Positions 1-8,471 of a stretch of 29,574 nt of DNA are shown here, piece after piece (position 1 is the stretch's first letter; the number at the start of each line of letters is the position of its first letter). The translations under genes were made by a program, and so were the position numbers. The notes below the pieces were generated by a model. The model searched no databases. It was not told the DNA's origin and saw nothing but the letters and a program-made list of their open reading frames with translations. The DNA comes from a virus: positions 1 through 29,574 of IMG/VR virus record IMGVR_UViG_3300045135_002105; one strand, given 5' to 3'.

Positions 1-1
1 T

Positions 2-154
2 CAATTGGAGGAGCTCAAGGATAAAGCAGGTAATGCTATCCTAGACACATCAGACAATGTATTTACTGGTGCAGAGCTAAAGAAAATCAGAATGCTAGAA
101 GCTTGGGCTATTATTGGGCCTATTGCTGGGTTGTTGATTGGATTGTTATTTTAA
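2..154 (+). CDS. C-terminal fragment of a plus-strand protein with a terminal membrane segment
   Basis: The frame is open from the window edge to a TAA at 152-154 and gives 50 residues, with the start outside the window. The visible part is charged (LEELKDKAGN, then a stretch with GAELKKIRMLE) and ends in one hydrophobic segment, AIIGPIAGLLIGLLF, directly before the stop. This suggests a C-terminal membrane anchor. It is the only gene on this strand and converges on the minus-strand cluster, so it probably ends a separate transcription unit. A good intrinsic terminator follows six bases after the stop, which supports a real gene end. I do not recognise the family. Confidence 0.6.
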   Translation, partial: QLEELKDKAGNAILDTSDNVFTGAELKKIRMLEAWAIIGPIAGLLIGLLF

Positions 155-160
155 ATAAAG

Positions 161-198
161 AATGGGGTACTGCTTAATTGCAATACCCCATTTTTTTT
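161..198 (+). terminator. Intrinsic terminator between convergent units
   Basis: AATGGGGTA (161-169) pairs perfectly with TACCCCATT (184-192). The 14-base loop can add two inner G-C pairs. A run of eight T follows (191-198), giving a classical rho-independent terminator for the plus-strand gene that ends at 154. On the minus strand the stem is followed only by ATTCTTTATTT, so termination of the late operon there would be weaker but possible. The T run overlaps the stop codon of the last minus-strand gene. Confidence 0.85.
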
Positions 199-592
199 AT
201 TTTAAATTAGGAATAAATCTAAAGTTAGGCGAAGATTCATTATTTTTTGGATCTTCAACATTTATTTCAGTAGTAACACCCCCAAAATCTTGTGTATATC
301 CAACTCTATCTCCCTCTTTATTTTCAACACTTTTTCCTTGAACTGTACTTTTTAAAAGTTCAGCACTTCTTGCTTTTATTCCTCGCAATTGGTCAAACCT
401 ACCTAAAGCTTGTTCTCTTGTTAATATGCCTTTACCTTCCATTTTATCAGCATATCTTTCCCTTTTAGCGTCAACTCTTTCTTTGTGAGCAGCATATCTT
501 TTTTGTTTACGCTGGTCTCTAGCTTTTATGCGTTTTTTTCTTTCTTCACTAGCATCAGCGTAGCCGACATATTTTTTATTTAAATCATCCAT
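197..592 (-). CDS. Small basic protein, last gene of the late cluster
   Basis: 131 residues. The first half is very rich in Lys and Arg and probably one long helix (ERKKRIKARDQRKQKRYAAH and onward to about residue 60). The second half is polar and more acidic, with no membrane segment. The start follows the stop of the 2624-aa gene by two bases (TAA-AT-ATG), so it is probably translated with it. The charge pattern and position after the cargo genes would suit a small DNA- or RNA-binding virion or assembly protein, but this is only inference. Its stop lies inside the convergent terminator. I do not recognise the family. Confidence 0.75.
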   Translation of the reverse strand: MDDLNKKYVGYADASEERKKRIKARDQRKQKRYAAHKERVDAKRERYADKMEGKGILTREQALGRFDQLRGIKARSAELLKSTVQGKSVENKEGDRVGYTQDFGGVTTEINVEDPKNNESSPNFRFIPNLK

Positions 593-594
593 AT

Positions 595-3500
595 TTATAC
601 TTTTACATTGTTAGCAGATTTTTCCCACGGTAAATGTTTATGGCCTTCGTTATAAGCAACCCCATCATAAATTATTTTTTTATCAGGTGTTCTTGGATAA
701 GCATTACCATTCCAATAAACATTTTGGGCATCATAATTTAACTTACCGGATTTCATATCAGCAATGTGCTTTTTTTCGTGCGCTAATACCTCTTTCTTTT
801 TTTCTTTAGAAAGTCCTGGTGCTAATTGAATTGTACCGTCTTTATGCGCTTTACCTAATACACCTTGCGGTAATGCCTCTTTTTTAAATATAGGCGTAGT
901 TGATTTTTTCTTTTTCTTTTTAGCTGCCGCAGGTTTTTTTGTTTCAATACCTAATTGATAAGGACTCCACCCTAAGCTTAACAAAATATTTTGCCAAGCC
1001 GCGTTTTTATCCATATCAATAGCTTTTAAGTTTTCCGCTTTTTTAAAGGCTCTATCTAAAGGCACATTAGCTATTGCAGCTGTGTAATTTGCAATTGCAA
1101 ATCCTTGATAAAATGGGTCGTTTTTATATTGTCTCCAATTTTCAAATTTTTGTGCTTCTACAATATCACCAATTTTTTTACTTACAGGTGGCGATATTGT
1201 AAGGCCAGCCTGTATTAAGCCTAAAGCAGGATCATATACTCTTTTACCATCTTTACGCTTTTGATATTGATCGTAGTATTCCATACCAAGGTTTTTAAGC
1301 GCAGCAATTACAGCACCTGAATAACCCATACCTCTTAAAAATCCATCTAAAAGTCCGTTAGCAAAATAACCTAATTGTTTTTCGGCTTTTTCGTCATCAT
1401 CATCATCAGATAATAATAAACTAAATATTGCACTTTGTAAACCAGAAAATATAATATTTTGGGCAGCACCATAATAAATTATTTTAGATGCATTTGTTTT
1501 CCAGTCCCCTCTACCGTTAATTAAATCAAGCGTTGCTTTTTTAGTTTCACGAGCATATTGTAGAGGTGTATTTGCAAATGCTAATATAAACCTTCCAATT
1601 TCAGAGGCTTGTTGTCTAGAAATTTTATCTGGTCTAGATGATTGCTGGGATGTTTCTGCTACTTCTTGAAATTCAAGCATAGCTTGCTCTTTAGCTTCTG
1701 TTTCATTCATTCCTTGTTTTACTAACTGGTTTATCTTATTTCTATACCAGCTAGCACCTCCAAATGAAATAGCAAAGCTATCTCCCCATTGCGTAGGTTT
1801 AAATCCTAATTCTAAAAGTTTTTTATGCGTTCTTAAAAACCAATTTCCAGGTTCTGAATCAGCAAGATCAGCGGTATTAATTTCAATTTTTAATCCGCCA
1901 CGACGTTCAGTTAAAAATGTAGAATTCCAAAGCTCAACAAAATCACTGCTAAATTGAGGCGCATTTGCCATAGCTTTAGCCATCATAAATGGATTATTAA
2001 AGCTCCAATTCATAAAGTTAACAATAGATAACTGCTGAAGAACCGCGGATCTAAGGTTTATAGCCATAACGTTTGCTACAGATTGATTAATCCAATTCAT
2101 AGCAGCATTAAACTCTTTATCTTTACCTTTTTTACGATTTACGCCAGTCTCCATGCGCTCTAAAACATTCTTCAATGCATCCGTAAAATCATTACCATGC
2201 ATCTGCTTTATAAGCGTCATATTTATATCAGAAAATATTTGGTTTTTATTATTAATAAATTCTGTTAAAAATAGCTTCCTTTGTGCTTTATTTGAAACGT
2301 TGGCTAAGTCTGTTTGAATATTCCCACCTAACCAGTCTTCAGTTATAGGAGGGTATCCTTCAGGTACTTTTGTTATTTTAGCAAGATCATCAGCAAAAGC
2401 TTTTAGCTCTGAATTACCATTTACAATAGCAACTAATCCAGCTGCATCAGCTTTATTTAATCCTAAATCATAACCTGCTTTTTCATACAAATAAGCTCTA
2501 ATAGCTTGTTCATTAGTATATAAACCATCAAGAACTTTTTGTTTTAAAAGCTTTTTATTTTTATATCTTTTCTTTAATGATTTATAATCTCTAACTAATG
2601 ATACTTTTGCTGCTTCATATGCTGCAATGCCTTTAGCAAAAGGTGTCATTAAATTATCTTGGAAAAACTTCATTTGAGCTTCCCCTATTGAGCCACGACC
2701 TAGGAATGTGTATAGCAATCCCATGAAATCATCCGCCCCAGGAGGAACATATATATTAATTTTTCTAAATAAAGAACCTTTAGTTGGTTTTTTAGATCTT
2801 AATATATTATCCATTTCATCTTCAAGCGAAGGAGCTTCAGCTTCTTTAGCAACTTGTACTTTCTTTTTTACGCCTAAATCAGTAAGCATTTTATCTACAG
2901 CAGCTACATTTTTAGGAGCATCATCAGCAAAGAATATATCATTATAACCTTCTGAAACTTTTTCCGCCATCCAAAATGCTTTTGCACTTGGCTTGCCGTC
3001 ACCTAATCCAGTTATATTTTCTAAAGGTATACTTATCCCTAAAGCTGATCGTAAAAAACTTTGTATTGCTTCTGCTGCGTTAGCAGGTCTAGCTGTTAAT
3101 ACAAATACATCCCGATCACCTTTTGCTTCAGTTAGTTTTTTAGCAAGAACAGCAAGAGGGCCTTTCTTACCTTCTTTAACTTGACTAAATTCAGAAAAAT
3201 CAAATTCAGCTCCAGCTTCCGTAAGCTCTTCAGAACGAGCTGCAAATTCTGTTGCTGATAAAGTACCAGAAGTCCCGTCTGGAAGCGTATAAAGCACGTT
3301 AGATTTGCTCTGCGCAAGTGTATCATCAAAGTCAAATACCCTTGCTTTCTTTTTAGGAGCTTTTTTATCTAATGCAGCATTTCTTGCTTTTCTTAAAGTG
3401 TCTAATTTATTATTTATTTCTTCTGTTGATAGCCCTTCTGTTTCAACGCCAAGATCTTTTAATAATTTTTCACTTTGTTTTCTAACTTGCTCTTGAGCTT

Positions 3501-6500
3501 GCGCAACGCCAGCCTCATTTAGTATGGCTAACCTTACTTGTGCAGGAGTTTTTTCATTTGTTATTTCTTTAATAGCTTGATTAGCAAATTCTAGCCACTC
3601 AAGCTCTGTCATATAATTTTTAACAAATTCATATCCAGCATCAATAGCTTTTGCAATGTTTTTACCGGTTTTATATGTAACCTTAATAGCTCTTAATCCG
3701 CCGATTAATACATTTAAACTAACATCTTTTGCGGCTAATATTAAAAACGGATCTATAGCTAAACCTTTTGTACCCGTAAGTTCGCTAAGCTTAGCAATGG
3801 CTCTATCAATAACAAATTCAACTTTATCTTCTAAAACAACATTATTCCCCGCTTTAATAGCATCAGGTGTTGAGGGGCTCTCTACATTTGTTTCTTGAGC
3901 TAATGTTTGTCCGCTTTCTATATTTTCTATTGAATTTAAATCAATACCAGCAGCAGCAAATCTAACAGATGGGTTATCAAATATACTATAGCCAGCAGGC
4001 AAAGTTGCATCTAATTTAGCATTATCAAGCTGTTCATCTGCTTTTTTAGAAAGCTGAGTTTGATAATAATTTTCTTTTATTTTTTCAAGAACGCCCGCTA
4101 TTTGATTATTTTTTAAGCCCCAAATAATGCTAGCACCAACTACAGAAGAAGGTGGGTTATGCTCTTCTCTAAATAGTCTTCCTGTAGCTTGTTTTAAGCT
4201 TTTCCCGTATTCAAATATTTTTGATTTATATTTAAAAGGAGCAGCAACCTTTATTAACCCTGTTGTAGTTGCATAAGAATTATAAATAAAAGTAGAGGCT
4301 CTTTCTACAGATATTTTTTTAGCTTTAACAAGAAAATCTAAATGCTCCGCAAAATAAATTAATGCGTTCATGTTTTCTTGCTCTTGCAAATTGTTTTTAT
4401 TTTTCCAATTAGAATCAATTTCTTTTTTAGGAATTGTAATTCTTTTTATTTTAAATTCCTTGCCTTTCCAGTTTTGTTTAGCGGCGTTTGCGGCTTTTAA
4501 AAAAGCAGGATCATTTTTGCCATAGTATAAGCTAAATAGTTTTGGTTTTTGTAATCTTTCGCCTGTTTTAATATCTTTAGCTCTCCCATGAAACGCAAAA
4601 TTAGCGGCTCTACTAATCATCCAAGGCGCTAAGTCCCCGTTTTCTGCTAAATTTTGAATTTCGTCTTGGATACTTTTTCTATTTGAATCGTTTATAACAA
4701 CGTCTTCCTTTAATCCGTTTAATTTTATAACTTCATTTATAGATCTAGCTTGAGAAATTTCATTTAAATTAGCAATATCTTGATTTGCAGCTCCCGATAT
4801 TTCAGCTACAATGTTTTGTTTAAGCTCATTTAAATCTACAATTTTATTTTTTAAATCCTCATTAGTGTTAAGTATTTTAACAGCTTGTGAAGCAGCTACA
4901 GAAACAGCAACAGCATCTTTAAATCTATTTTGTCTATTTGATCTAGCTTGCTTAGTTAGCGAAGCTTCTGTAAAATAGTTTATTAAATTATCAACATTTA
5001 TATTTTTAAATGCAACTTTTTCTAATTTGCCATTTTTTTCAATAAGCATACCAGCTTCTTCAAATGGGTTGATCCCATCTTTACCGCGAGCCATTCGCAT
5101 TCCTTCAGCAGTTAAAATATTATAAAAAGCCTCTGGATTAGATTTAATTTTATCACTAAAATCTTTTTTAGTTTTAGTATCCTTACCCATGAATTCATAA
5201 ACCTGGTCTTTAAACTTAGTTATAAATCCACCCGAAATATCTTTTTTAAATGATTTAGTATCTGGGTTATAATTTTTTAATAATTCTCTTGTTACTTCTG
5301 CTTCATCAAATTTTAATCCTAGTGCTTTAGCAGAGTCAATCATTTCTTGTGCTTCTTCAACAACCATTTCGGTTTTCATTTGAGAATCAATAGCAGCAGT
5401 TGCATTATCTATATTTTCTTTAAATGATTGATCAAACATCTCATTATTAAATCGCATTGCTCTAAGATTGCCGCGGCTACTTAAAAAAGCGTCTAATCCT
5501 TGCTTTTCAGGATCAAACTCATTTTGTATGAGCATAACCATATTGGTCTTTGTGTCCTGAATAAATTTTTTTCTGTCTCCATACGATGCTTTTAAATCAT
5601 CTGGAACAGGATCATATAATCTTTTAGCTATTGATTCAACAATACCCCCCATAGCGCTTTGAAATTCTAAAACAGCCTTATTAGATATTGTTTCGCCTTT
5701 TTTAATATTGTATTTATCATAAATAGCTTGAAGCTTAGTAAAGCTTTTTGTTTTACCTACTAATTTACTTTTTTGTCTTTGGTAATTAGCCTGAAGCTCT
5801 TTATATCTACTATCGTATTCTTGTTGGCTAATCTTTAAGCTGGGATCTTTTGTATTTAATAATTCTAATAATTCTCTACTTTTATTTACAAAATCTAAAC
5901 TAACTTTTTTAAGACCACTAGCCGACGAAAAATCATTACCCACGAGTCCCATAGCGCTTGGCACGGAGTAAGCTAATTGTGCTTGTCTATTTTTTATTTT
6001 AAGATCAAGCATAGCTAATCTTTCAGGGTCTTTAACACCCTTTTTTATTTCTTGTAAATTTTTAATTTCATTATTTAGCAGCTCAATTCTTTTATTAAGG
6101 TAATCGTCTCTTGTTAGACCTTTGCTTTTAGCTAATTCAAATGTACTTCTTTCTAAACTAACGGGATCATAATTATTTTCATTAGCAGATTGTAAGATAG
6201 TGTCTTTTCTTTCTATTAAAGAGTTATATTTTTCATTTAAAGGCTGTATTGCTAAATCATAAGCATTTTTTGTTTTAGAATTATTAGAAATTTCAGCCGC
6301 ATCTAATCTTATTTTGCCAATTTCAGAATTAAGTTTTATTAATTCTTCTTTTTGACTTACTGTAAGATTATCAATATTATTTAAATCTTTTGCTAAATAC
6401 TTTACTTGTTTTGTTTTAATATCATTAACAGCATTAGCTAAATATTCTAATTGCTTTTTATCAGCAGGATCGCCTTGATTTAGCTTGCTCATTTCTTGAT

Positions 6501-8469
6501 TTAGGCTTTCTATAATTTGATTGCCTCGAGCTATTTCTAATTCAGTATCACGAGATCTAAATGGGTTAAATACTTGCTTAAATATTAAAGGTGCTTTAAA
6601 TATACCCGCGCTCATGACCGCTCCCGATGCAAAAGCATCTATTAATCCCCTATCAAGGCTAATATCTTTGTCAAGCATGAAAGCATCCACTAAATTTTCA
6701 GACGCCTGCGCAATAACCTCCGAGCCTCCTTCTTGTATAATACCTCCAGCAACGCCTTTAGCCGTTACTCCTTTTACATAGTTTGTAACAGCTTCTTTAA
6801 AAGAAGGTGATTTTTTAAAAGCAGATTTTAAAACATTTAATTGATTAAATGTAACTCTTTCACTCAAGGCTTCTGCAGTACCAACAATAGCGGGAGCAGC
6901 AAATAGTTGACCTCTTGAATAAGAAATTAATGGATTTTTATCCATTTCTCCCATCATTTCTGCATACTTACTACCCGCTGTAGTTGCTCCCATTGCCCAT
7001 AATCCAGCTGTACCACCCGTTGCAGCTAATGTACCAATTATAGGTAATTGATTACCTACTAAATTACCAAACCAAGTCCCAAGATCACCCAATCCATCAA
7101 GCTCTTCAACGCTTTTATCTCTAGCTAATCCACCTCGTATTTCTTGACCCATGCCAGATAATAGCTTTCCTAGCATTAATCCGGATTCTTCAAAATTACC
7201 TAAGTTTACATTTTCTTCAGTAATTGCATCAATACCGCCTTCAATAGCACTAAAAATATATGCGGGAATATTCAAAAGACCTCCCCCTAATTCGTAAGTG
7301 CTAGCAATTGTTCTGCCTACTATATTTGAAACTGTTCCGTAATCTTTTCTTATTATATCATTAATTTCATCTGCTTTATCAAGCTTTTCAATAGCCTTAG
7401 CTAGCTCTTTATCTGTGTTTTGAAATTCTTTATTAATATAAGAAGCTTTACGTGTTACATTTTCTTGTATAGCTTTATATTCGTCAAGCTCTTTTTCATT
7501 TTTTAAAACTACATTGTTTAATTTACCAACATAATCTTTTATTTTTTGAGCTTCTTCTTGTATTACTTTATTTTTTATTAAAGTATTTCTGCTATCAAGA
7601 TTTCCTACATCAGAAAGACCTTTAGCAATTTTACCTTCTTCTTTTAAAAGCTTTACTCTATTTTTAGATTTTTCTGCAATATTTTCAATATTTAAATTGA
7701 ATTTTTTATTTCTTTTATCTTCAATATAATAATCTTCTGCTAGATTATAAATTTCATTATCAGAAATTATTGCATCAACTGCTTTATTGGCTTTTAAATC
7801 TTTTTCTGCTTTATTTAAAAAAGATCTTTTATATGCATCAGCTTCTAATAATTGGCTGGATAAAAATTCACCAGTTTCTTCATCAGGCATAGCACCAAAT
7901 GCAGTTGTTTTGGGATTTTCATAATAAGATTTAAATTCTTGCCTAGCAGCTTCCTCTTCTTCTTTTTTTAATACTTGCGCTTTAGCCTCTTGCCCTGTAG
8001 CAGTTAAAAAAGGATCTTCTGCATATTCATTTACAAATTTACCCTTTTTAAATTGATATTGCAAATACTTTTGTAAGTCTTCTTCGGAATTAATATTTAA
8101 GCTTTTGTTTTCAAATAGCTCTTTTTTACTTACAATATATTCACCTTCAAAATCTAAATTACCAGGTATTGTTCCTTTTTCTGCACGAAATATATATTTT
8201 TTATCAGCTTCTTGTTGTTCTTTTGCTATTCTATTTGGAAGAGTTTCCTCTAGTGATTCCAAAAAACCACCTTCCCGCTGCAAATCCATAACGTTTTGCC
8301 CCACTGCAGGTGCAGCTTCCTCCGCAGCAGGTTCCATCTTTTTTGTTTCTTCTTGTTCTTCGCCTACTGTTGCTATTAATTCAGCATTAGGATTTTCTGA
8401 TAAAAACTTTTGTTCTCCCGATGGGTATACATGATAATCCTGATCTTTTATTCTATAAATTTTATACAT
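595..8469 (-). CDS. Giant virion cargo/ejection protein with HAD phosphatase and zinc-peptidase domains
   Basis: 2624 residues, the largest gene here and probably packaged and injected with the DNA. Residues about 1-370 are charged and helical. Gly/Ala-rich hydrophobic stretches lie near 380-410, 463-497, 573-593 and 610-627 (for example GGIIQEGGSEVIAQASEN) and could insert in or cross a membrane. Residues about 640-1650 are mostly helical. A complete HAD-type domain follows (about 1708-1875): DFDDTL with D1713 and D1715, T1792 in VLTARP, K1826/K1830, and D1849-D1850 in FADD. Then comes a helical region (about 1890-2500) containing GRFILAFANTPLQYARE, which resembles the 'large polyvalent protein associated' domains of phage giants. 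A DDDDDE run (about 2355) and a Lys-rich linker (about 2510-2520) follow. The last domain has H2564-E-K-K-H2568 and PWE with E2616, a gluzincin-like zinc site. Position and size parallel T7 gp16. The overall role is inferred; both catalytic signatures are visible. Confidence 0.85.
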   Translation of the reverse strand: MYKIYRIKDQDYHVYPSGEQKFLSENPNAELIATVGEEQEETKKMEPAAEEAAPAVGQNVMDLQREGGFLESLEETLPNRIAKEQQEADKKYIFRAEKGTIPGNLDFEGEYIVSKKELFENKSLNINSEEDLQKYLQYQFKKGKFVNEYAEDPFLTATGQEAKAQVLKKEEEEAARQEFKSYYENPKTTAFGAMPDEETGEFLSSQLLEADAYKRSFLNKAEKDLKANKAVDAIISDNEIYNLAEDYYIEDKRNKKFNLNIENIAEKSKNRVKLLKEEGKIAKGLSDVGNLDSRNTLIKNKVIQEEAQKIKDYVGKLNNVVLKNEKELDEYKAIQENVTRKASYINKEFQNTDKELAKAIEKLDKADEINDIIRKDYGTVSNIVGRTIASTYELGGGLLNIPAYIFSAIEGGIDAITEENVNLGNFEESGLMLGKLLSGMGQEIRGGLARDKSVEELDGLGDLGTWFGNLVGNQLPIIGTLAATGGTAGLWAMGATTAGSKYAEMMGEMDKNPLISYSRGQLFAAPAIVGTAEALSERVTFNQLNVLKSAFKKSPSFKEAVTNYVKGVTAKGVAGGIIQEGGSEVIAQASENLVDAFMLDKDISLDRGLIDAFASGAVMSAGIFKAPLIFKQVFNPFRSRDTELEIARGNQIIESLNQEMSKLNQGDPADKKQLEYLANAVNDIKTKQVKYLAKDLNNIDNLTVSQKEELIKLNSEIGKIRLDAAEISNNSKTKNAYDLAIQPLNEKYNSLIERKDTILQSANENNYDPVSLERSTFELAKSKGLTRDDYLNKRIELLNNEIKNLQEIKKGVKDPERLAMLDLKIKNRQAQLAYSVPSAMGLVGNDFSSASGLKKVSLDFVNKSRELLELLNTKDPSLKISQQEYDSRYKELQANYQRQKSKLVGKTKSFTKLQAIYDKYNIKKGETISNKAVLEFQSAMGGIVESIAKRLYDPVPDDLKASYGDRKKFIQDTKTNMVMLIQNEFDPEKQGLDAFLSSRGNLRAMRFNNEMFDQSFKENIDNATAAIDSQMKTEMVVEEAQEMIDSAKALGLKFDEAEVTRELLKNYNPDTKSFKKDISGGFITKFKDQVYEFMGKDTKTKKDFSDKIKSNPEAFYNILTAEGMRMARGKDGINPFEEAGMLIEKNGKLEKVAFKNINVDNLINYFTEASLTKQARSNRQNRFKDAVAVSVAASQAVKILNTNEDLKNKIVDLNELKQNIVAEISGAANQDIANLNEISQARSINEVIKLNGLKEDVVINDSNRKSIQDEIQNLAENGDLAPWMISRAANFAFHGRAKDIKTGERLQKPKLFSLYYGKNDPAFLKAANAAKQNWKGKEFKIKRITIPKKEIDSNWKNKNNLQEQENMNALIYFAEHLDFLVKAKKISVERASTFIYNSYATTTGLIKVAAPFKYKSKIFEYGKSLKQATGRLFREEHNPPSSVVGASIIWGLKNNQIAGVLEKIKENYYQTQLSKKADEQLDNAKLDATLPAGYSIFDNPSVRFAAAGIDLNSIENIESGQTLAQETNVESPSTPDAIKAGNNVVLEDKVEFVIDRAIAKLSELTGTKGLAIDPFLILAAKDVSLNVLIGGLRAIKVTYKTGKNIAKAIDAGYEFVKNYMTELEWLEFANQAIKEITNEKTPAQVRLAILNEAGVAQAQEQVRKQSEKLLKDLGVETEGLSTEEINNKLDTLRKARNAALDKKAPKKKARVFDFDDTLAQSKSNVLYTLPDGTSGTLSATEFAARSEELTEAGAEFDFSEFSQVKEGKKGPLAVLAKKLTEAKGDRDVFVLTARPANAAEAIQSFLRSALGISIPLENITGLGDGKPSAKAFWMAEKVSEGYNDIFFADDAPKNVAAVDKMLTDLGVKKKVQVAKEAEAPSLEDEMDNILRSKKPTKGSLFRKINIYVPPGADDFMGLLYTFLGRGSIGEAQMKFFQDNLMTPFAKGIAAYEAAKVSLVRDYKSLKKRYKNKKLLKQKVLDGLYTNEQAIRAYLYEKAGYDLGLNKADAAGLVAIVNGNSELKAFADDLAKITKVPEGYPPITEDWLGGNIQTDLANVSNKAQRKLFLTEFINNKNQIFSDINMTLIKQMHGNDFTDALKNVLERMETGVNRKKGKDKEFNAAMNWINQSVANVMAINLRSAVLQQLSIVNFMNWSFNNPFMMAKAMANAPQFSSDFVELWNSTFLTERRGGLKIEINTADLADSEPGNWFLRTHKKLLELGFKPTQWGDSFAISFGGASWYRNKINQLVKQGMNETEAKEQAMLEFQEVAETSQQSSRPDKISRQQASEIGRFILAFANTPLQYARETKKATLDLINGRGDWKTNASKIIYYGAAQNIIFSGLQSAIFSLLLSDDDDDEKAEKQLGYFANGLLDGFLRGMGYSGAVIAALKNLGMEYYDQYQKRKDGKRVYDPALGLIQAGLTISPPVSKKIGDIVEAQKFENWRQYKNDPFYQGFAIANYTAAIANVPLDRAFKKAENLKAIDMDKNAAWQNILLSLGWSPYQLGIETKKPAAAKKKKKKSTTPIFKKEALPQGVLGKAHKDGTIQLAPGLSKEKKKEVLAHEKKHIADMKSGKLNYDAQNVYWNGNAYPRTPDKKIIYDGVAYNEGHKHLPWEKSANNVKV

Positions 8470-8471
8470 AA

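Noticed and set aside
3322-3333. DFDD in the giant protein as a possible RNA polymerase metal motif (DxDxD/DFDGD) of a virion RNA polymerase
   Set aside because: The residues continue as DFDDTL and are followed by the Thr, Lys and DD motifs of HAD phosphatases in the right order, so a phosphatase explains them better. No second polymerase motif is seen.
2708-8434. Several plus-strand open frames of 60-109 codons inside the 2624-aa gene
   Set aside because: They are antisense to a continuous gene with recognisable domains. They have low-complexity, unstructured products, and no start context or neighbouring genes support them.
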